Of a stretch of DNA of 64,000 nucleotides, positions 19,020 to 28,353 are shown piece after piece; the first letter of the stretch is position 1, and each line of letters opens with the position of its first letter. The notes under the pieces were generated by a model. The model was not told where the DNA came from. It worked only from the letters and a program-made list of their open reading frames with translations, and did no database searches. Source of the stretch: Microvirgula aerodenitrificans DSM 15089 (GTDB lineage Bacteria > Pseudomonadota > Gammaproteobacteria > Burkholderiales > Aquaspirillaceae); NCBI RefSeq assembly GCF_000620105.1, contig NZ_JHVK01000011.1:58167-122166 (forward strand), in the 5' to 3' direction. Made by a program: the position numbers and the translations under genes.

Positions 19020-20137
19020 GCACCCCGACCACCCGGAACCGGCGGGTACTCGTTGCCGGCGCCAAGTTCGGCGAACTGTACCTGAATGCCTTTATCGAGC
19101 CGCAGCCCGGGCTGGAGCTGGCCGGACTGCTGGCCACCGGCAGCGCCCGGGCCCGGCAACTGGCGCACGCTTTCGGCATTCCGCTGTATACCGCGCCGGA
19201 ACAGGTACCGGACGATATCGACATGGTCTGCGTGGTGGTGCGATCCACCGTGGCCGGCGGTGCCGGCAGCGCCCTGGCCAGAACCTTCCTGCAACGCGGC
19301 ATGCATGTGCTGCAGGAGCATCCGCTGCACCCGGACGACATCGCCCCGCTGCAGGCGCTGGCAGCACAGCGCCGCCTTGTCTACTGGGTCAACAGTTTCT
19401 ATCCGCACACCCCGGCCGGCCGCTGCTGGATCGACCGTGCGCAGCGCGTGCGCCGGCTGCTCGACGGCGAAGCCCCCCGCTTCGCGCATCTCGTCACCAG
19501 CCGGCAGCTGCTGTATTCATCGCTGGACCTGCTGCTGCTGGCGAGCGGCACCGACACCGCCACGGTCGAGCGCCTGCCTGACGGCGACGACCCGGCCTTC
19601 CATACCCTGCGCCTGCGCCTGGCCGACAGCACGGCCACCCTGAGGCTGCAATCCTATCTGGACCCCGATGATCCCGACCTGCACAGCCTGGTCATGCATC
19701 AGCTCACGCTGGGCTGGCCGGCCGGCTACCTGTCGCTGGAAGCCAGCCACGGGCCGGTGCTGTGGACCCCGGCGCTGCACGATCCGCAACATCGCGAGGC
19801 CAGCCACAGTCTCTATCACGCCGCCGCCGGCCCGGGCGGCGCCCATCTTGCCCGCCCGTCCACCCTGATCCTGCATCCGGCGCCGGCAGACTGGCGCCAG
19901 GCGTTCGAAATCGATGGTCCGGCCGGTGTCGGTACCCTGCTGCAGGCACTGCGCCGGCATCTTGACGGCGAGGCACTGCCGGCCGGCCTCGATGCCGCCC
20001 ATCAACTGGCGCTGGCCCGCCTGTGGCGCCAGACCCTGCGCTGCGCCGGCCCGGCCCGCGAATGCAGCCTGCCGGCGCCACGGGTGATCGATGACCAGGC
20101 CCTGCTTGCCCCGCCCGGTGAAGGCGCCATGGCATGA
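19016..20137 (+). CDS. irp3: Thiazolinyl imide reductase (YbtU/Irp3/PchG-like)
   Basis: 373-residue NAD(P)-dependent oxidoreductase that would reduce one thiazoline ring to thiazolidine on the assembly line. The Rossmann start is RVLVAGAKFGELYLNAF, with the modified glycine motif of the PchG/Irp3 family. The conserved HVLQEHPLHPDD segment and NSFYPHTPAG follow. Start overlaps the HMWP1 stop (ATGA, 19016-19019) and end overlaps the thioesterase start (ATGA, 20134-20137), so the three genes are tightly coupled. Confidence 0.9.
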   Translation: MSTPTTRNRRVLVAGAKFGELYLNAFIEPQPGLELAGLLATGSARARQLAHAFGIPLYTAPEQVPDDIDMVCVVVRSTVAGGAGSALARTFLQRGMHVLQEHPLHPDDIAPLQALAAQRRLVYWVNSFYPHTPAGRCWIDRAQRVRRLLDGEAPRFAHLVTSRQLLYSSLDLLLLASGTDTATVERLPDGDDPAFHTLRLRLADSTATLRLQSYLDPDDPDLHSLVMHQLTLGWPAGYLSLEASHGPVLWTPALHDPQHREASHSLYHAAAGPGGAHLARPSTLILHPAPADWRQAFEIDGPAGVGTLLQALRRHLDGEALPAGLDAAHQLALARLWRQTLRCAGPARECSLPAPRVIDDQALLAPPGEGAMA

Positions 20138-20907
20138 CGGCACCTTCTGCCCTGCTGCGCCCGCTGGTCACCGCCTGCGAGCCTGCTGCCCTGCATCTGC
20201 TGATGTGCCCGTTTGCCGGCGCCAGCCGCGGCGCCTTTCGCGACTGGCACCCGCTCGACGATCTGGGGCTGGACGTCACGCTGGTCACCTATCCGGGGCG
20301 TGACCACCGCATGGGCGAGCCCTGCGCGGAGCATATCGACCAGCTGGCCGATCAGCTCGCCGACGCCATCCGCGCCCTGCCAGACCCACGGCCGCTGCTG
20401 CTGGCCGGACACAGCATGGGCGCCCAGGTCGCTTTCGAGACCTGCGCCCGGCTGGAGCAGAACGGTACGCCGCCGGCCGGCCTGGTGTTGTCAGGCTGCC
20501 ACGCCCCGCATCTCGGGGGCAGGCGGCAACTCAGCCACCTCGGCGATCAGGCGTTTGTCGAACAGCTGGTCGAAATGGGTGGCTGCGGCGCGGAACTGCT
20601 CTCCACCCCGGCACTGCGTGCCCTGTTCCTGCCCTTGCTGCGCGCCGATTTTCGCGCCACCGAGCGCTATCGCCATGCTCCGGCCCCGCCGTCGCCGGCT
20701 GTGCACACCCCGTCGCTGCTGCTGCATGGCAGCCATGACCGCGAAGCCAGCCGCGACGAGGTGCAGGCATGGCAGGCGTGGCTGCGCCATGCCGGGCCAC
20801 CGGTGACCGTGGCCGGTAACCACTTCCATGTGACGCAGCGACCGCGCGCCTTTCTCGGCCAGGTCATGCATCACTTTGAATCCCTAACCTTTTATCCAGA
20901 CAGGTGA
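20134..20907 (+). CDS. ybtT: Type II thioesterase (YbtT-like)
   Basis: 257-residue alpha/beta hydrolase that clears misprimed or stalled acyl groups from carrier domains of the NRPS/PKS. Seen: the LLMCPFAGASRGAF oxyanion region, the YPGRDHR motif, the nucleophile elbow GHSMG, and a C-terminal HGSHD with GNHFHVTQ supplying Asp/His. Length and motifs match editing thioesterases of the GrsT/YbtT group. It overlaps the upstream reductase by four bases and ends 4 bases before the ligase-synthase gene. Confidence 0.92.
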   Translation: MTAPSALLRPLVTACEPAALHLLMCPFAGASRGAFRDWHPLDDLGLDVTLVTYPGRDHRMGEPCAEHIDQLADQLADAIRALPDPRPLLLAGHSMGAQVAFETCARLEQNGTPPAGLVLSGCHAPHLGGRRQLSHLGDQAFVEQLVEMGGCGAELLSTPALRALFLPLLRADFRATERYRHAPAPPSPAVHTPSLLLHGSHDREASRDEVQAWQAWLRHAGPPVTVAGNHFHVTQRPRAFLGQVMHHFESLTFYPDR

Positions 20908-20911
20908 TCCC

Positions 20912-23818
20912 ATGGAAAAAACACGCTACCCGGTTCCAGACGCCCCGCCCCCGCCACTGGGCGAATGCCTGCCGCTCTGGGCCCGCCGCTATGGCGACCA
21001 TACGGCGTTGGTCGACGGTGAGCAGCGCCTGTCCTTCGCCGGGCTCGACCACCGGGTTGAACGACTGGCGGCCGGCCTGCACCGGCTCGGCCTGCGCCGT
21101 GGCGACCGCGCAATGCTGCAACTGCCGAACGGCATCGGCTTCGTGTCGGTCTGCCTGGCCCTGTTCCGCCTTGGCGTCATCCCGGTACTGGCAATGCCGA
21201 CCCAGCGCTCGCGCGAGATCGAGGCACTGTGCCGCCTCGCCGAGCCGACGGCCTATTTCATTCCCGCAACGGCACACGGCTTCGACTATCGTCCGCTGGC
21301 AGCCAGCATCGCGGCCACCCGCCCGGCGCTGCAGGTGATTGTCGATGGCGATCCCGGCCAGGGCCCGTCATCCTTCCGGGCGCTCGACGACGTCGATGGC
21401 GAACCGGCGCGCTGGCCGGCCCCGGCGCCCGGCGAGGTGGCCGTGCTGCTGCTGTCCGGCGGCACGACCGGTACGCCGAAACTGATTCCGCGCACCCACG
21501 CCGACTATTTCTACAATTTCACCGCCTCGGCAGCGCTGTGCGCGCTGGGCAGCGACAGCGTGTACCTGGCCGTGCTGCCGGCCGCCCACAATTTCACCCT
21601 GGCGTGCCCGGGCGTGTTCGGAACGCTGGCCTGCGGCGGCACGGTCGTGCTTTCGGCCACCGCCAGTTGCGATGTGGCCATGCCGCTGATCGCACGCGAG
21701 CGGGTCACCCATCTGGCCCTGGTGCCGCCGCTGGCACAGTTGTGGGCACAGGCACGGGAATGGGAAACCAGCGACCTGTCCAGTCTGCGCGTCCTGCAGG
21801 TTGGCGGCTCGCGGCTGGCGCCGGCGCTGGCGCGGCAGCTGTCCGGCCTGTCCGGCGCGTGCCTGCAGCAGGTGTTCGGCATGGCGGAAGGCCTGCTGTG
21901 CTTCACCCGGCTGGATGATCCGCTGAATACCATTCTCCATACCCAGGGGCGCCCGCTGTCATCCCGGGACAGGCTGCGCATCGTCGACGAGCAGGGCCGC
22001 GAGGTCAACGAGGGCATGGCCGGCGAGCTGCAGACGCGGGGGCCGTATACCATCCGGCACTACTACCGCGCGCCGGAGCAGGATGCACTCAGTTTTACCG
22101 CCGATGGCTTCTACCGCACCGGCGATCTGGTGCGCCGGGATGGCGATGGCAACCTGATCGTCGAAGGCCGGCTGAAGGAACAGATCCAGCGCAGCGGCGA
22201 AAAAATCGCCATCGCCGACATCGAGTCCCAGTTGTGCGCACTGCCCGGCGTGCAGGCGGCGATCGTGGTCGCGGTTCCCGACCCGCTGCTTGGCGAGCGG
22301 ATCTGCGCCTTCGTGCAGCCTGCGGGGGAACGGATACCCGACGGTCTGGCGCTGAATCAGGCGCTGAGTGCGCGCGGGCTGGGCCGCCTCATGCTGCCGG
22401 ACCAGATCGAAACCCTCCACGCCTGGCCGCTGACACCGGTCGGCAAGATCGACCGGCGGCGCCTGGTCGCGCTGGCCATGGCCGCAGACCGCGCGCCCCC
22501 TCTCCGCCGCTACGCCGAGCAGCAGATCAGGGTGAACAGCGCGCCGCTGGAGCTGGCTGCCCGGCTGGCCGGCAAGCTGCCGACCCGGCACTACACGCTG
22601 TACGAGTGTCGCGGCGAGTGGAGTATCGGCATGGATGCGGCACTGAGCCTGGTCGTCGACGCCCGGGGAACGGTGCATCACAGCAACGGCACCTCGCGTG
22701 AAGGCAGTCGCCCGTGCGCCGGCATCGCCGAGGCGCTTGCCGACATTCCGTTCACTGACTGGCGGGCCTATGGCCGTGCCACGTTCGAGTTTGCACACCT
22801 GGCCTATGGCATTCATGCCACCAGCGACGGCGAGCCGCTGCTGCGCCTGTCCATCCCGCAGAGCGAGATCCGCCTGCGCGACGGGCTGGCCCTGATCCGC
22901 AGCCTCGACCCCGCGGCCCTGCCCGGGCTGGCTGCCCTGGTCATGGCCGGGGACATCCCGACCCGGTCCCCCCTGGGCAAGGCGATCGGCGTACTGGAAA
23001 ACCGCGAGGCCGAAGCCCGCTTCAAACAGCAGGTATCCGCCGCCGTCGGTGAAATGCAGGCCGGTGACTACCAGAAGGTGATCCTGTCGCGCGCAGTCGA
23101 AGTGCCGTCATCACTGGATATGGTGTCCAGCTACCTGGCAGGACGCCGCGCCAACACGCCGGCACGCTCGTTCCTGCTGCGCGACGGCGATTTCCAGGCC
23201 TATGGTTTCAGCCCGGAAACGGTGGTGGAGGTCGATGCCCGCGGCCAGGTCAGCACCCAGCCGCTGGCCGGCACGCGCGCCCTGGCCGGCGAGACCGGCG
23301 AGGACGCACGGCTGCAGGGCGAACTGCTCGGTGATGCCAAGGAGATTGCCGAGCATGCGGTGTCGGTCAAGCTGGCAATGAGCGAGATGTCGGCCTTCTG
23401 CGATACCGACTCGCTCGGTGTCAGCGAATTCATGGACGTCTGCCGGCGCGGCAGCGTGCAGCATCTGGCATCGCGGGTGCGTGGCCAGCTTGCCACCGGT
23501 TGCCATGCCTGGGATGCGTTCGAGAAACTGTTCCCGGCCGTGACCGCCTCGGGCATTCCCAAGCGCGAGGCACTGGACAGCATTCGCCGCCACGAAGCAC
23601 AGCCGCGCGGGCTGTACAGCGGCTGCGTGATGATCGTCGACAGCGATGGCGCGCCCGATGCCGCCCTGGTGCTGCGTTCGGTGTACCGCGACGGCAATCG
23701 TTGCTGGCTGCAGGCGGGCGCCGGACTGGTGCCGCTGTCCACGCCCGAACGGGAATGGACCGAAACCTGCGAGAAACTGGCCTGCGTGGCGCAGCACCTG
23801 CATACGGCCGCCGTCTAG
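20912..23818 (+). CDS. Fused salicyl-AMP ligase and salicylate synthase (YbtE-YbtS in one chain)
   Basis: A 968-residue bifunctional protein. Residues 1 to about 525 are an aryl-AMP ligase like YbtE/PchD/DhbE (LLSGGTTGTPKLIPRTH near 181, FGMAEGLLCFTRLDDP, YRTGDLVRRDGDGN, PLTPVGKIDRRR near 506) that activates salicylate for the ArCP. Residues about 535-968 are a chorismate-utilising salicylate synthase like YbtS/Irp9 (GDYQKVILSRAV with the base Lys near 722, FSPETVVEV, PLAGTRALAG, RRGSVQHLASRVRGQL, TASGIPKREALDSI, QAGAGLVPLSTPERE). In Yersinia these are separate genes; here one continuous frame links them with about 20 residues and no stop. Start at 20912 has AGGTGA upstream. It should convert chorismate to salicylate and adenylate it on one chain. 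Confidence 0.93.
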   Translation: MEKTRYPVPDAPPPPLGECLPLWARRYGDHTALVDGEQRLSFAGLDHRVERLAAGLHRLGLRRGDRAMLQLPNGIGFVSVCLALFRLGVIPVLAMPTQRSREIEALCRLAEPTAYFIPATAHGFDYRPLAASIAATRPALQVIVDGDPGQGPSSFRALDDVDGEPARWPAPAPGEVAVLLLSGGTTGTPKLIPRTHADYFYNFTASAALCALGSDSVYLAVLPAAHNFTLACPGVFGTLACGGTVVLSATASCDVAMPLIARERVTHLALVPPLAQLWAQAREWETSDLSSLRVLQVGGSRLAPALARQLSGLSGACLQQVFGMAEGLLCFTRLDDPLNTILHTQGRPLSSRDRLRIVDEQGREVNEGMAGELQTRGPYTIRHYYRAPEQDALSFTADGFYRTGDLVRRDGDGNLIVEGRLKEQIQRSGEKIAIADIESQLCALPGVQAAIVVAVPDPLLGERICAFVQPAGERIPDGLALNQALSARGLGRLMLPDQIETLHAWPLTPVGKIDRRRLVALAMAADRAPPLRRYAEQQIRVNSAPLELAARLAGKLPTRHYTLYECRGEWSIGMDAALSLVVDARGTVHHSNGTSREGSRPCAGIAEALADIPFTDWRAYGRATFEFAHLAYGIHATSDGEPLLRLSIPQSEIRLRDGLALIRSLDPAALPGLAALVMAGDIPTRSPLGKAIGVLENREAEARFKQQVSAAVGEMQAGDYQKVILSRAVEVPSSLDMVSSYLAGRRANTPARSFLLRDGDFQAYGFSPETVVEVDARGQVSTQPLAGTRALAGETGEDARLQGELLGDAKEIAEHAVSVKLAMSEMSAFCDTDSLGVSEFMDVCRRGSVQHLASRVRGQLATGCHAWDAFEKLFPAVTASGIPKREALDSIRRHEAQPRGLYSGCVMIVDSDGAPDAALVLRSVYRDGNRCWLQAGAGLVPLSTPEREWTETCEKLACVAQHLHTAAV

Positions 23819-23824
23819 GCAGCA

Positions 23825-23848
23825 CCGCGCGCCCGGCCGGGCGCGCGG
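23825..23848 (+). terminator. Perfect 12-bp inverted repeat after the siderophore operon
   Basis: CCGCGCGCCCGG is followed directly by its reverse complement, 7 bases past the stop of the ligase-synthase gene. No T tract follows, so this may be a weak or Rho-assisted terminator, or an mRNA-stabilising hairpin. Confidence 0.45.
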
Positions 23849-23914
23849 AACGCAGCCGTTCGCCGTGGCCAGCGGGCAAACTGGTACAGTGGGCGTTTAT
23901 CCAGGATCTGAACC

Positions 23915-24379
23915 ATGCCGGACACCTTGCGCATCGGCCTTGCCGAATCTTCCCGGGTCGACAGCATCAGCGCGCTGATCCGGTCACTGGCCAGCCATTT
24001 TGTCGCCACACCGGATGACGAGCAGGTCGGTCCGTTCCTGTATTCACTGCATCCGTCCTCGATTGCCGCCCTGATTGCAGACCCGGCTTTCCGCTACTAC
24101 ACCGCCACCCGCGGCGACACCCTGCGCGGCGTGATCGCGCTGCGCGACCGCACTCACGTTCACCACCTGTTCGTGTCCCCCGACGAGCACCGGCGCGGCA
24201 TCGCCCGTGCCCTGTGGGAGCATGCGCTCGCGGAGGCACGCCGCCCGGGCGAGTACGGCGCCTTCACCGTCAACTCGTCGCTGCATGCGGTGCCGGTCTA
24301 CGAGCGCTTCGGCTTCTGTGTCAGCGGCCCGGAGACCGAACGCAACGGCGTCCGCTTCGTGCCGATGCGGCGCGACTGA
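23915..24379 (+). CDS. GNAT-family N-acetyltransferase
   Basis: 154 residues with the GNAT fold: beta4 (VHHLFVSPDEH), the acetyl-CoA pyrophosphate loop (RRGIARALWEHAL, Q/RxxGxG/A type) and the C-terminal VPVYERFGFCVSG segment. It transfers an acetyl group from acetyl-CoA to an amine, but the substrate cannot be told from sequence. AGGA lies 10 bases before the ATG. It stands alone between the siderophore operon and a convergent chemoreceptor gene. Confidence 0.88.
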   Translation: MPDTLRIGLAESSRVDSISALIRSLASHFVATPDDEQVGPFLYSLHPSSIAALIADPAFRYYTATRGDTLRGVIALRDRTHVHHLFVSPDEHRRGIARALWEHALAEARRPGEYGAFTVNSSLHAVPVYERFGFCVSGPETERNGVRFVPMRRD

Positions 24380-24394
24380 GCCAGGTATTCCGCC

Positions 24395-26023
24395 TCACCC
24401 CGCCTGCAGGGTGTATTGGTTCAGGGTAGCGATCTGGCGGCGCGCCAGTTCGTCCAGCCGTTCCGCACTCCGGGCGGTCTGTTGCGCAGACGAGCTGGAC
24501 TCTTCCGAGCTGTGTGCGGTGTGCTCGACCTGAACGGCAATATTGTTGCTGGCCATCCCCTGCTCGCGAATCGCGGTGGCAATCTCGCCAACCATGCTGG
24601 CTGTGCCCTGTGCGGTGTTGCCGATACGCTGAATGGCGAGATCGGCAGCATCGGCATGCTCGACGCCGGCAGTTGCCAGTTGCATGACCGACTGCATCTG
24701 CCCGGTCACCAGCGCGGAATGGCTGCGCATCTTGCCGATGGTACCGGCGATTTCATGGGTCGATTTCGATGTGCGCTCGGCCAGCTTGCGCACCTCGTCG
24801 GCCACTACGGCAAAACCGCGCCCCTGCTCGCCGGCCCGGGCCGCCTCGATGGCCGCGTTCAGCGCCAGCAGATTGGTCTGGTCCGCAATATCCTGAATCA
24901 CCTGCACCACGCTGCCGACCTCGGCGCCATACTCGCCCAGTTCGCGGATGCTGGTACCGGCCACCTCGACCACGCGCGAGATCTCATGGATGTCCCGGAT
25001 GGTTTGCGAGATCACGGCCGAACCCTGCTCCGCCATGCGCCCGCCCTCGTCGGCCAGCGCCAGCGTTTCCTGCGCCCTCTCGGCAACGTGGTTGACGCTG
25101 ACGGTCATCTGCTCGACGGTGGCGGCCATATGCGCGGACGCTTCACTTTGCGCTGCCGCCGCCACCGACACCTGTTCGGCGGTCTGCGCCAGCTCATGCG
25201 AGGCCACGGCCACATCGGTTGCTTCCGTCAGCATGCTGCCGAGATTGGCCTGCACCCGGGATAGCAGACGATTGAACGCCTGGGCAGTACGACCGATTTC
25301 ATCCTGACGCAGCACCGCCGCACGACGGGTGAAGTCCAGCGACTGATCGATCTCTTCCATCGCACTTTGCATGCCGTTCAGTCCTTCGCGGATGACATGC
25401 ACCAGCCGGCTGAACAGCAGCCCCGACAGCACAAAGGCAATGACGATGGTCAGCACTGACCAGCCGACCGCAGCCGCATAGGCAGCATCGTTGCGGCTGG
25501 TCACGTTCTCCACCAGTTGCCGGGTATAGGCACTGTGATCGTCCAGCGCCTGATTCAGTTGCCTGGCGGCATTGAAAAACGAACCACTCAGCAGCAGGGC
25601 ACGGGCGGCGGCGTATTGCCCCGCACGCGACAAGGCCAGGAATTTTTCGCGCTCGTTACGGTAGGTGGTGAAGCTGTCCTGTTCGTGGTCCAGCAGCAGC
25701 TGGTCACGCGCATCGACGGCATTACCGTCCCGGTATTTTCCCAGCACCTGCTCGAAATGCCGGTCCGCCTGTTTCAGCCTGACTTCGTAGCCGGCCTTTT
25801 CGGCGGGCGCGGCCACCATCAGGTGGCCGTAGGTGGCGAGACGCATGTCGGTCAGCGCGTGCCGGGCTTCGCTCATTGCCGACAGGCTGGGCAGCATCCT
25901 GGTATGCACATAATCGAACCGGCCCTGTGCCTGATTCAGCTGCACCAGCCCATATGCGCCAAGCAACAGCATGGCGGTCAGTGCCACGAATACATTCAGC
26001 AGCAATCGTTTATTGATTGTCAT
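24395..26023 (-). CDS. Methyl-accepting chemotaxis protein
   Basis: 542-residue chemoreceptor. An N-terminal transmembrane helix ([20 protein letters not shown]) is followed by a periplasmic four-helix-bundle sensor (residues about 35-190), a second transmembrane helix ([15 protein letters not shown]), a HAMP region and a long cytoplasmic coiled-coil signalling domain. The hairpin tip ([21 protein letters not shown], shown here in part of the highly conserved segment) binds CheA/CheW. Start set at 26023 because AGGA lies 8 bases upstream; the open frame extends further but the extra 32 residues are not family-like. No C-terminal CheR-binding pentapeptide is seen. Ligand unknown. Confidence 0.93.
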   Translation of the reverse strand: MTINKRLLLNVFVALTAMLLLGAYGLVQLNQAQGRFDYVHTRMLPSLSAMSEARHALTDMRLATYGHLMVAAPAEKAGYEVRLKQADRHFEQVLGKYRDGNAVDARDQLLLDHEQDSFTTYRNEREKFLALSRAGQYAAARALLLSGSFFNAARQLNQALDDHSAYTRQLVENVTSRNDAAYAAAVGWSVLTIVIAFVLSGLLFSRLVHVIREGLNGMQSAMEEIDQSLDFTRRAAVLRQDEIGRTAQAFNRLLSRVQANLGSMLTEATDVAVASHELAQTAEQVSVAAAAQSEASAHMAATVEQMTVSVNHVAERAQETLALADEGGRMAEQGSAVISQTIRDIHEISRVVEVAGTSIRELGEYGAEVGSVVQVIQDIADQTNLLALNAAIEAARAGEQGRGFAVVADEVRKLAERTSKSTHEIAGTIGKMRSHSALVTGQMQSVMQLATAGVEHADAADLAIQRIGNTAQGTASMVGEIATAIREQGMASNNIAVQVEHTAHSSEESSSSAQQTARSAERLDELARRQIATLNQYTLQAG

Positions 26024-26152
26024 TACAGTGTCCTGATTGACCGGGCCATGCGGCGGCGAGAGGCACCTGACGGTTTCCCCTGTATTGATCGCAACGCGCG
26101 AGTCCGGTGAGTCTTTCAATTCGGGAATACGCTCGGGAATTCCCTGCCGGTC

Positions 26153-27061
26153 TCAGCCGCCGGCGGAGGGCGACCCGGGAAACGGGTAGCCGGCCTTGAT
26201 GATGTCCATCAGCTCGGGCATGGCTGGCGCAGTGGTCAGCTTGACCACCGCCGGGAAGAACAGCACCGGTGACGGATAGACATCCACCACATGGCAATTT
26301 GGCAGTCGCGCCAGATCGACTTCGGACGCCGGCAGCAAGGCCACGCCCTCCAGTCCGTTGTTCAGCAAGTCCAGCACATAGCCGGTTTCCGACACGTGCA
26401 GCACCGTTTTCGGCACCACGCCCAGCGTGCGCAACTGTTCCAGAATGGTGCTGTGCGTGCCGCCACCGCCAATCCTGCGCACCACTACCAGTGGCAGATG
26501 GTCAAACTCCGACAGGGCAAAGGTGCTGGTATTCACTTCCGGCATCAGCGCCTTGCTGATCACCACGACGGTCCGCACCGGCGGCAGGCTGACCGCGTCA
26601 TAGCCTTCCGGACGATACGGGTTCTGTACCAGCGCCACATCGATCCGGTCGTTCTGCAGCATGCTTTCCAGCACACTGGTATCCGACACCGAGATTTCCA
26701 GTTCCACGTCGGGATGGCGTTTGTGCAGCGCCAGAATCAGCGGTCTGAAATAGCAATTGAACAGATACGACAAGCCGATGCGCAGGACTTTTTTCTTGCT
26801 GGTGCCGATGGCCATCGTTTCACGCTTGATGTCTTCCATGCCACGCAGCACTTCACTGGCGCGCTTGTACAAATGCAGGCCGGCCGCAGTCGGCACCATG
26901 CCCCGGCCATTGCGTATCAGCAGCTCGACACCGACTTCTTCTTCCAGTTCCTGCAGGCGCTTGCTCAATGGCGGCTGCGCCATGCTGAGCACGCGGGCCG
27001 CCTTGCTGATCGAGCCCTGTTCGACGATGCCACAGAAATAACGCAGTCTTTTCAGGTCCAT
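26153..27061 (-). CDS. LysR-family transcriptional regulator
   Basis: About 302 residues. The N-terminal winged helix is LKRLRYFCGIVEQGSISKAA, followed by MAQPPLSKRLQELEEEVGVEL. The periplasmic-binding-like effector domain runs from VLRIGLSYLF to the end. Start 27061 (MDLKRLRYF) chosen by family pattern; ATG at 27067 is possible. It lies downstream of the beta-helix and porin genes on the same strand and opposite the ubiD-ubiX operon, so it is the likely aromatic-acid-responsive regulator of this locus. That role is inferred. Confidence 0.9.
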   Translation of the reverse strand: MDLKRLRYFCGIVEQGSISKAARVLSMAQPPLSKRLQELEEEVGVELLIRNGRGMVPTAAGLHLYKRASEVLRGMEDIKRETMAIGTSKKKVLRIGLSYLFNCYFRPLILALHKRHPDVELEISVSDTSVLESMLQNDRIDVALVQNPYRPEGYDAVSLPPVRTVVVISKALMPEVNTSTFALSEFDHLPLVVVRRIGGGGTHSTILEQLRTLGVVPKTVLHVSETGYVLDLLNNGLEGVALLPASEVDLARLPNCHVVDVYPSPVLFFPAVVKLTTAPAMPELMDIIKAGYPFPGSPSAGG

Positions 27062-27129
27062 GAGCATGTTCTCGCAGGCAAGGGAATGGCAGGGAAGCGA
27101 CTTCAATGCAGGTGCCTGAGTCCGGATGC

Positions 27130-27150
27130 CCCGGGGTCAGCGACCCCGGG
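27130..27150. terminator. GC hairpin between porin and LysR genes
   Basis: CCCGGGGTC-AGC-GACCCCGGG is a perfect 9-bp stem. It sits just past the porin stop on the minus strand and before the LysR gene. There is no T run, so partial termination or a processing/stability hairpin that reduces read-through into the regulator is plausible. Confidence 0.5.
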
Positions 27151-27181
27151 CGGATTGTACGTCAGTCACCCCGGGTGAAAA

Positions 27182-28276
27182 TCAGAAGTTCTTCCACATG
27201 CCGAGGGCCAGTGAATGCTGATTTCTGGCCTGGGGCGTCAAGGCCGGACTGCCACCCAGCACATAGGTGCCGTTGCTGTCGTTGCGCAGCGCGGTATACA
27301 GCACATAGACCTGCGTGGTCTTGCTCAGCACATGGTTGTAAGCCACGGTGCCCATGGTCGCGCCACTGTTGTCCACTCCCGCGTCGCCGGTCCACGATCC
27401 GGCCTTGCCGCCCAGCACGGTGAACACATTGCGACCCAGTGTGTAGCTGGCGGTCAGGCTGGCGTAGTTGCGGTTGCGACGGTCACCGCTGCGGTTGATG
27501 TTCTCCATCGTGTCATGCTCGATCAGGCCGGCCAGATAGAGGTCGCCGAAGCTGTAGCCAGCTACCAGCATATTCGCCAGCGCATTGTCGTAAAAACCGG
27601 ACGATGTTCGCGACATGCTGCGGTTCGCCTGGATGCCGTAGGCGACCGACAGCGGCCCGCTCTTGTAAACAATGTCACCGGAGGTGACTGTGGCACCACC
27701 ATGGCTGGTGGATTCGGCGCCGCCAGCGCCGCTGGTCAGCGAATGCTGGATGCGCGAGGTGAAGCCGTTGATCTCCGGCGTCTGGTAGCTGATCGAATTG
27801 GCGCCACGGATGTCAAAACCGCCGGTGGCGAGATTGCCGCCGTTCAGCCACAACGCTGCATCGTTGGAAATGCCGCTGACGTACTGGAACATGTTGCCGG
27901 CAATGCCGTGCAGGTCATCCAGCGGTACCAGGAAACTGCCGAGCTTGAGCGTGCCGAGGGTCTTCGAGCTCAGGCCGACAAAGCTTTCGCGCCCCGCCCA
28001 CTGATTGGAGCCGCCGCTGCTGCCATCGTCGATGGCGACACCCGACTCAACCTGCCAGATCGCACTCAGCCCGTCACCGAGGTCTTCCGTCCCCTTGAAG
28101 CCGACCCGCGAGGCGTTGTTCTGTACCCTGGTGGTCGCCCTGGCGCCACGTGCGCCGCTGACCGTGCTCTCGATATCAGCATGGATGCGGCCATAGATCA
28201 TCGTGTCGGCCTGCGCCGCTGCGACCAGGCTCATGCCGCAAGCGGCAAGCGCCAGTTGCCATTGTGTTTTTGTCAT
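27182..28276 (-). CDS. Gram-negative trimeric porin
   Basis: 364 residues. Signal peptide MTKTQWQLALAACGMSLVAAAQA precedes a mature start DTMIYGRIHADIE. The beta-barrel has alternating strands, a PEFG-like loop 3 region, and the C-terminal strand ends in Phe (GMWKNF), as BamA substrates require. It resembles the Porin_4 family of Burkholderiales and Neisseriales. GGGG lies 8 bases before the ATG chosen. It follows the beta-helix gene on the same strand. Given the decarboxylase genes opposite, it may admit aromatic acids, but the sequence itself does not show selectivity. Confidence 0.92.
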   Translation of the reverse strand: MTKTQWQLALAACGMSLVAAAQADTMIYGRIHADIESTVSGARGARATTRVQNNASRVGFKGTEDLGDGLSAIWQVESGVAIDDGSSGGSNQWAGRESFVGLSSKTLGTLKLGSFLVPLDDLHGIAGNMFQYVSGISNDAALWLNGGNLATGGFDIRGANSISYQTPEINGFTSRIQHSLTSGAGGAESTSHGGATVTSGDIVYKSGPLSVAYGIQANRSMSRTSSGFYDNALANMLVAGYSFGDLYLAGLIEHDTMENINRSGDRRNRNYASLTASYTLGRNVFTVLGGKAGSWTGDAGVDNSGATMGTVAYNHVLSKTTQVYVLYTALRNDSNGTYVLGGSPALTPQARNQHSLALGMWKNF

Positions 28277-28353
28277 TATCGATACCCCGGACCCTTGATG
28301 CCCGGACCGGGGCCGCAGGCGGGAAACCGCCATCGGCACCGGTCCGGAACGGC

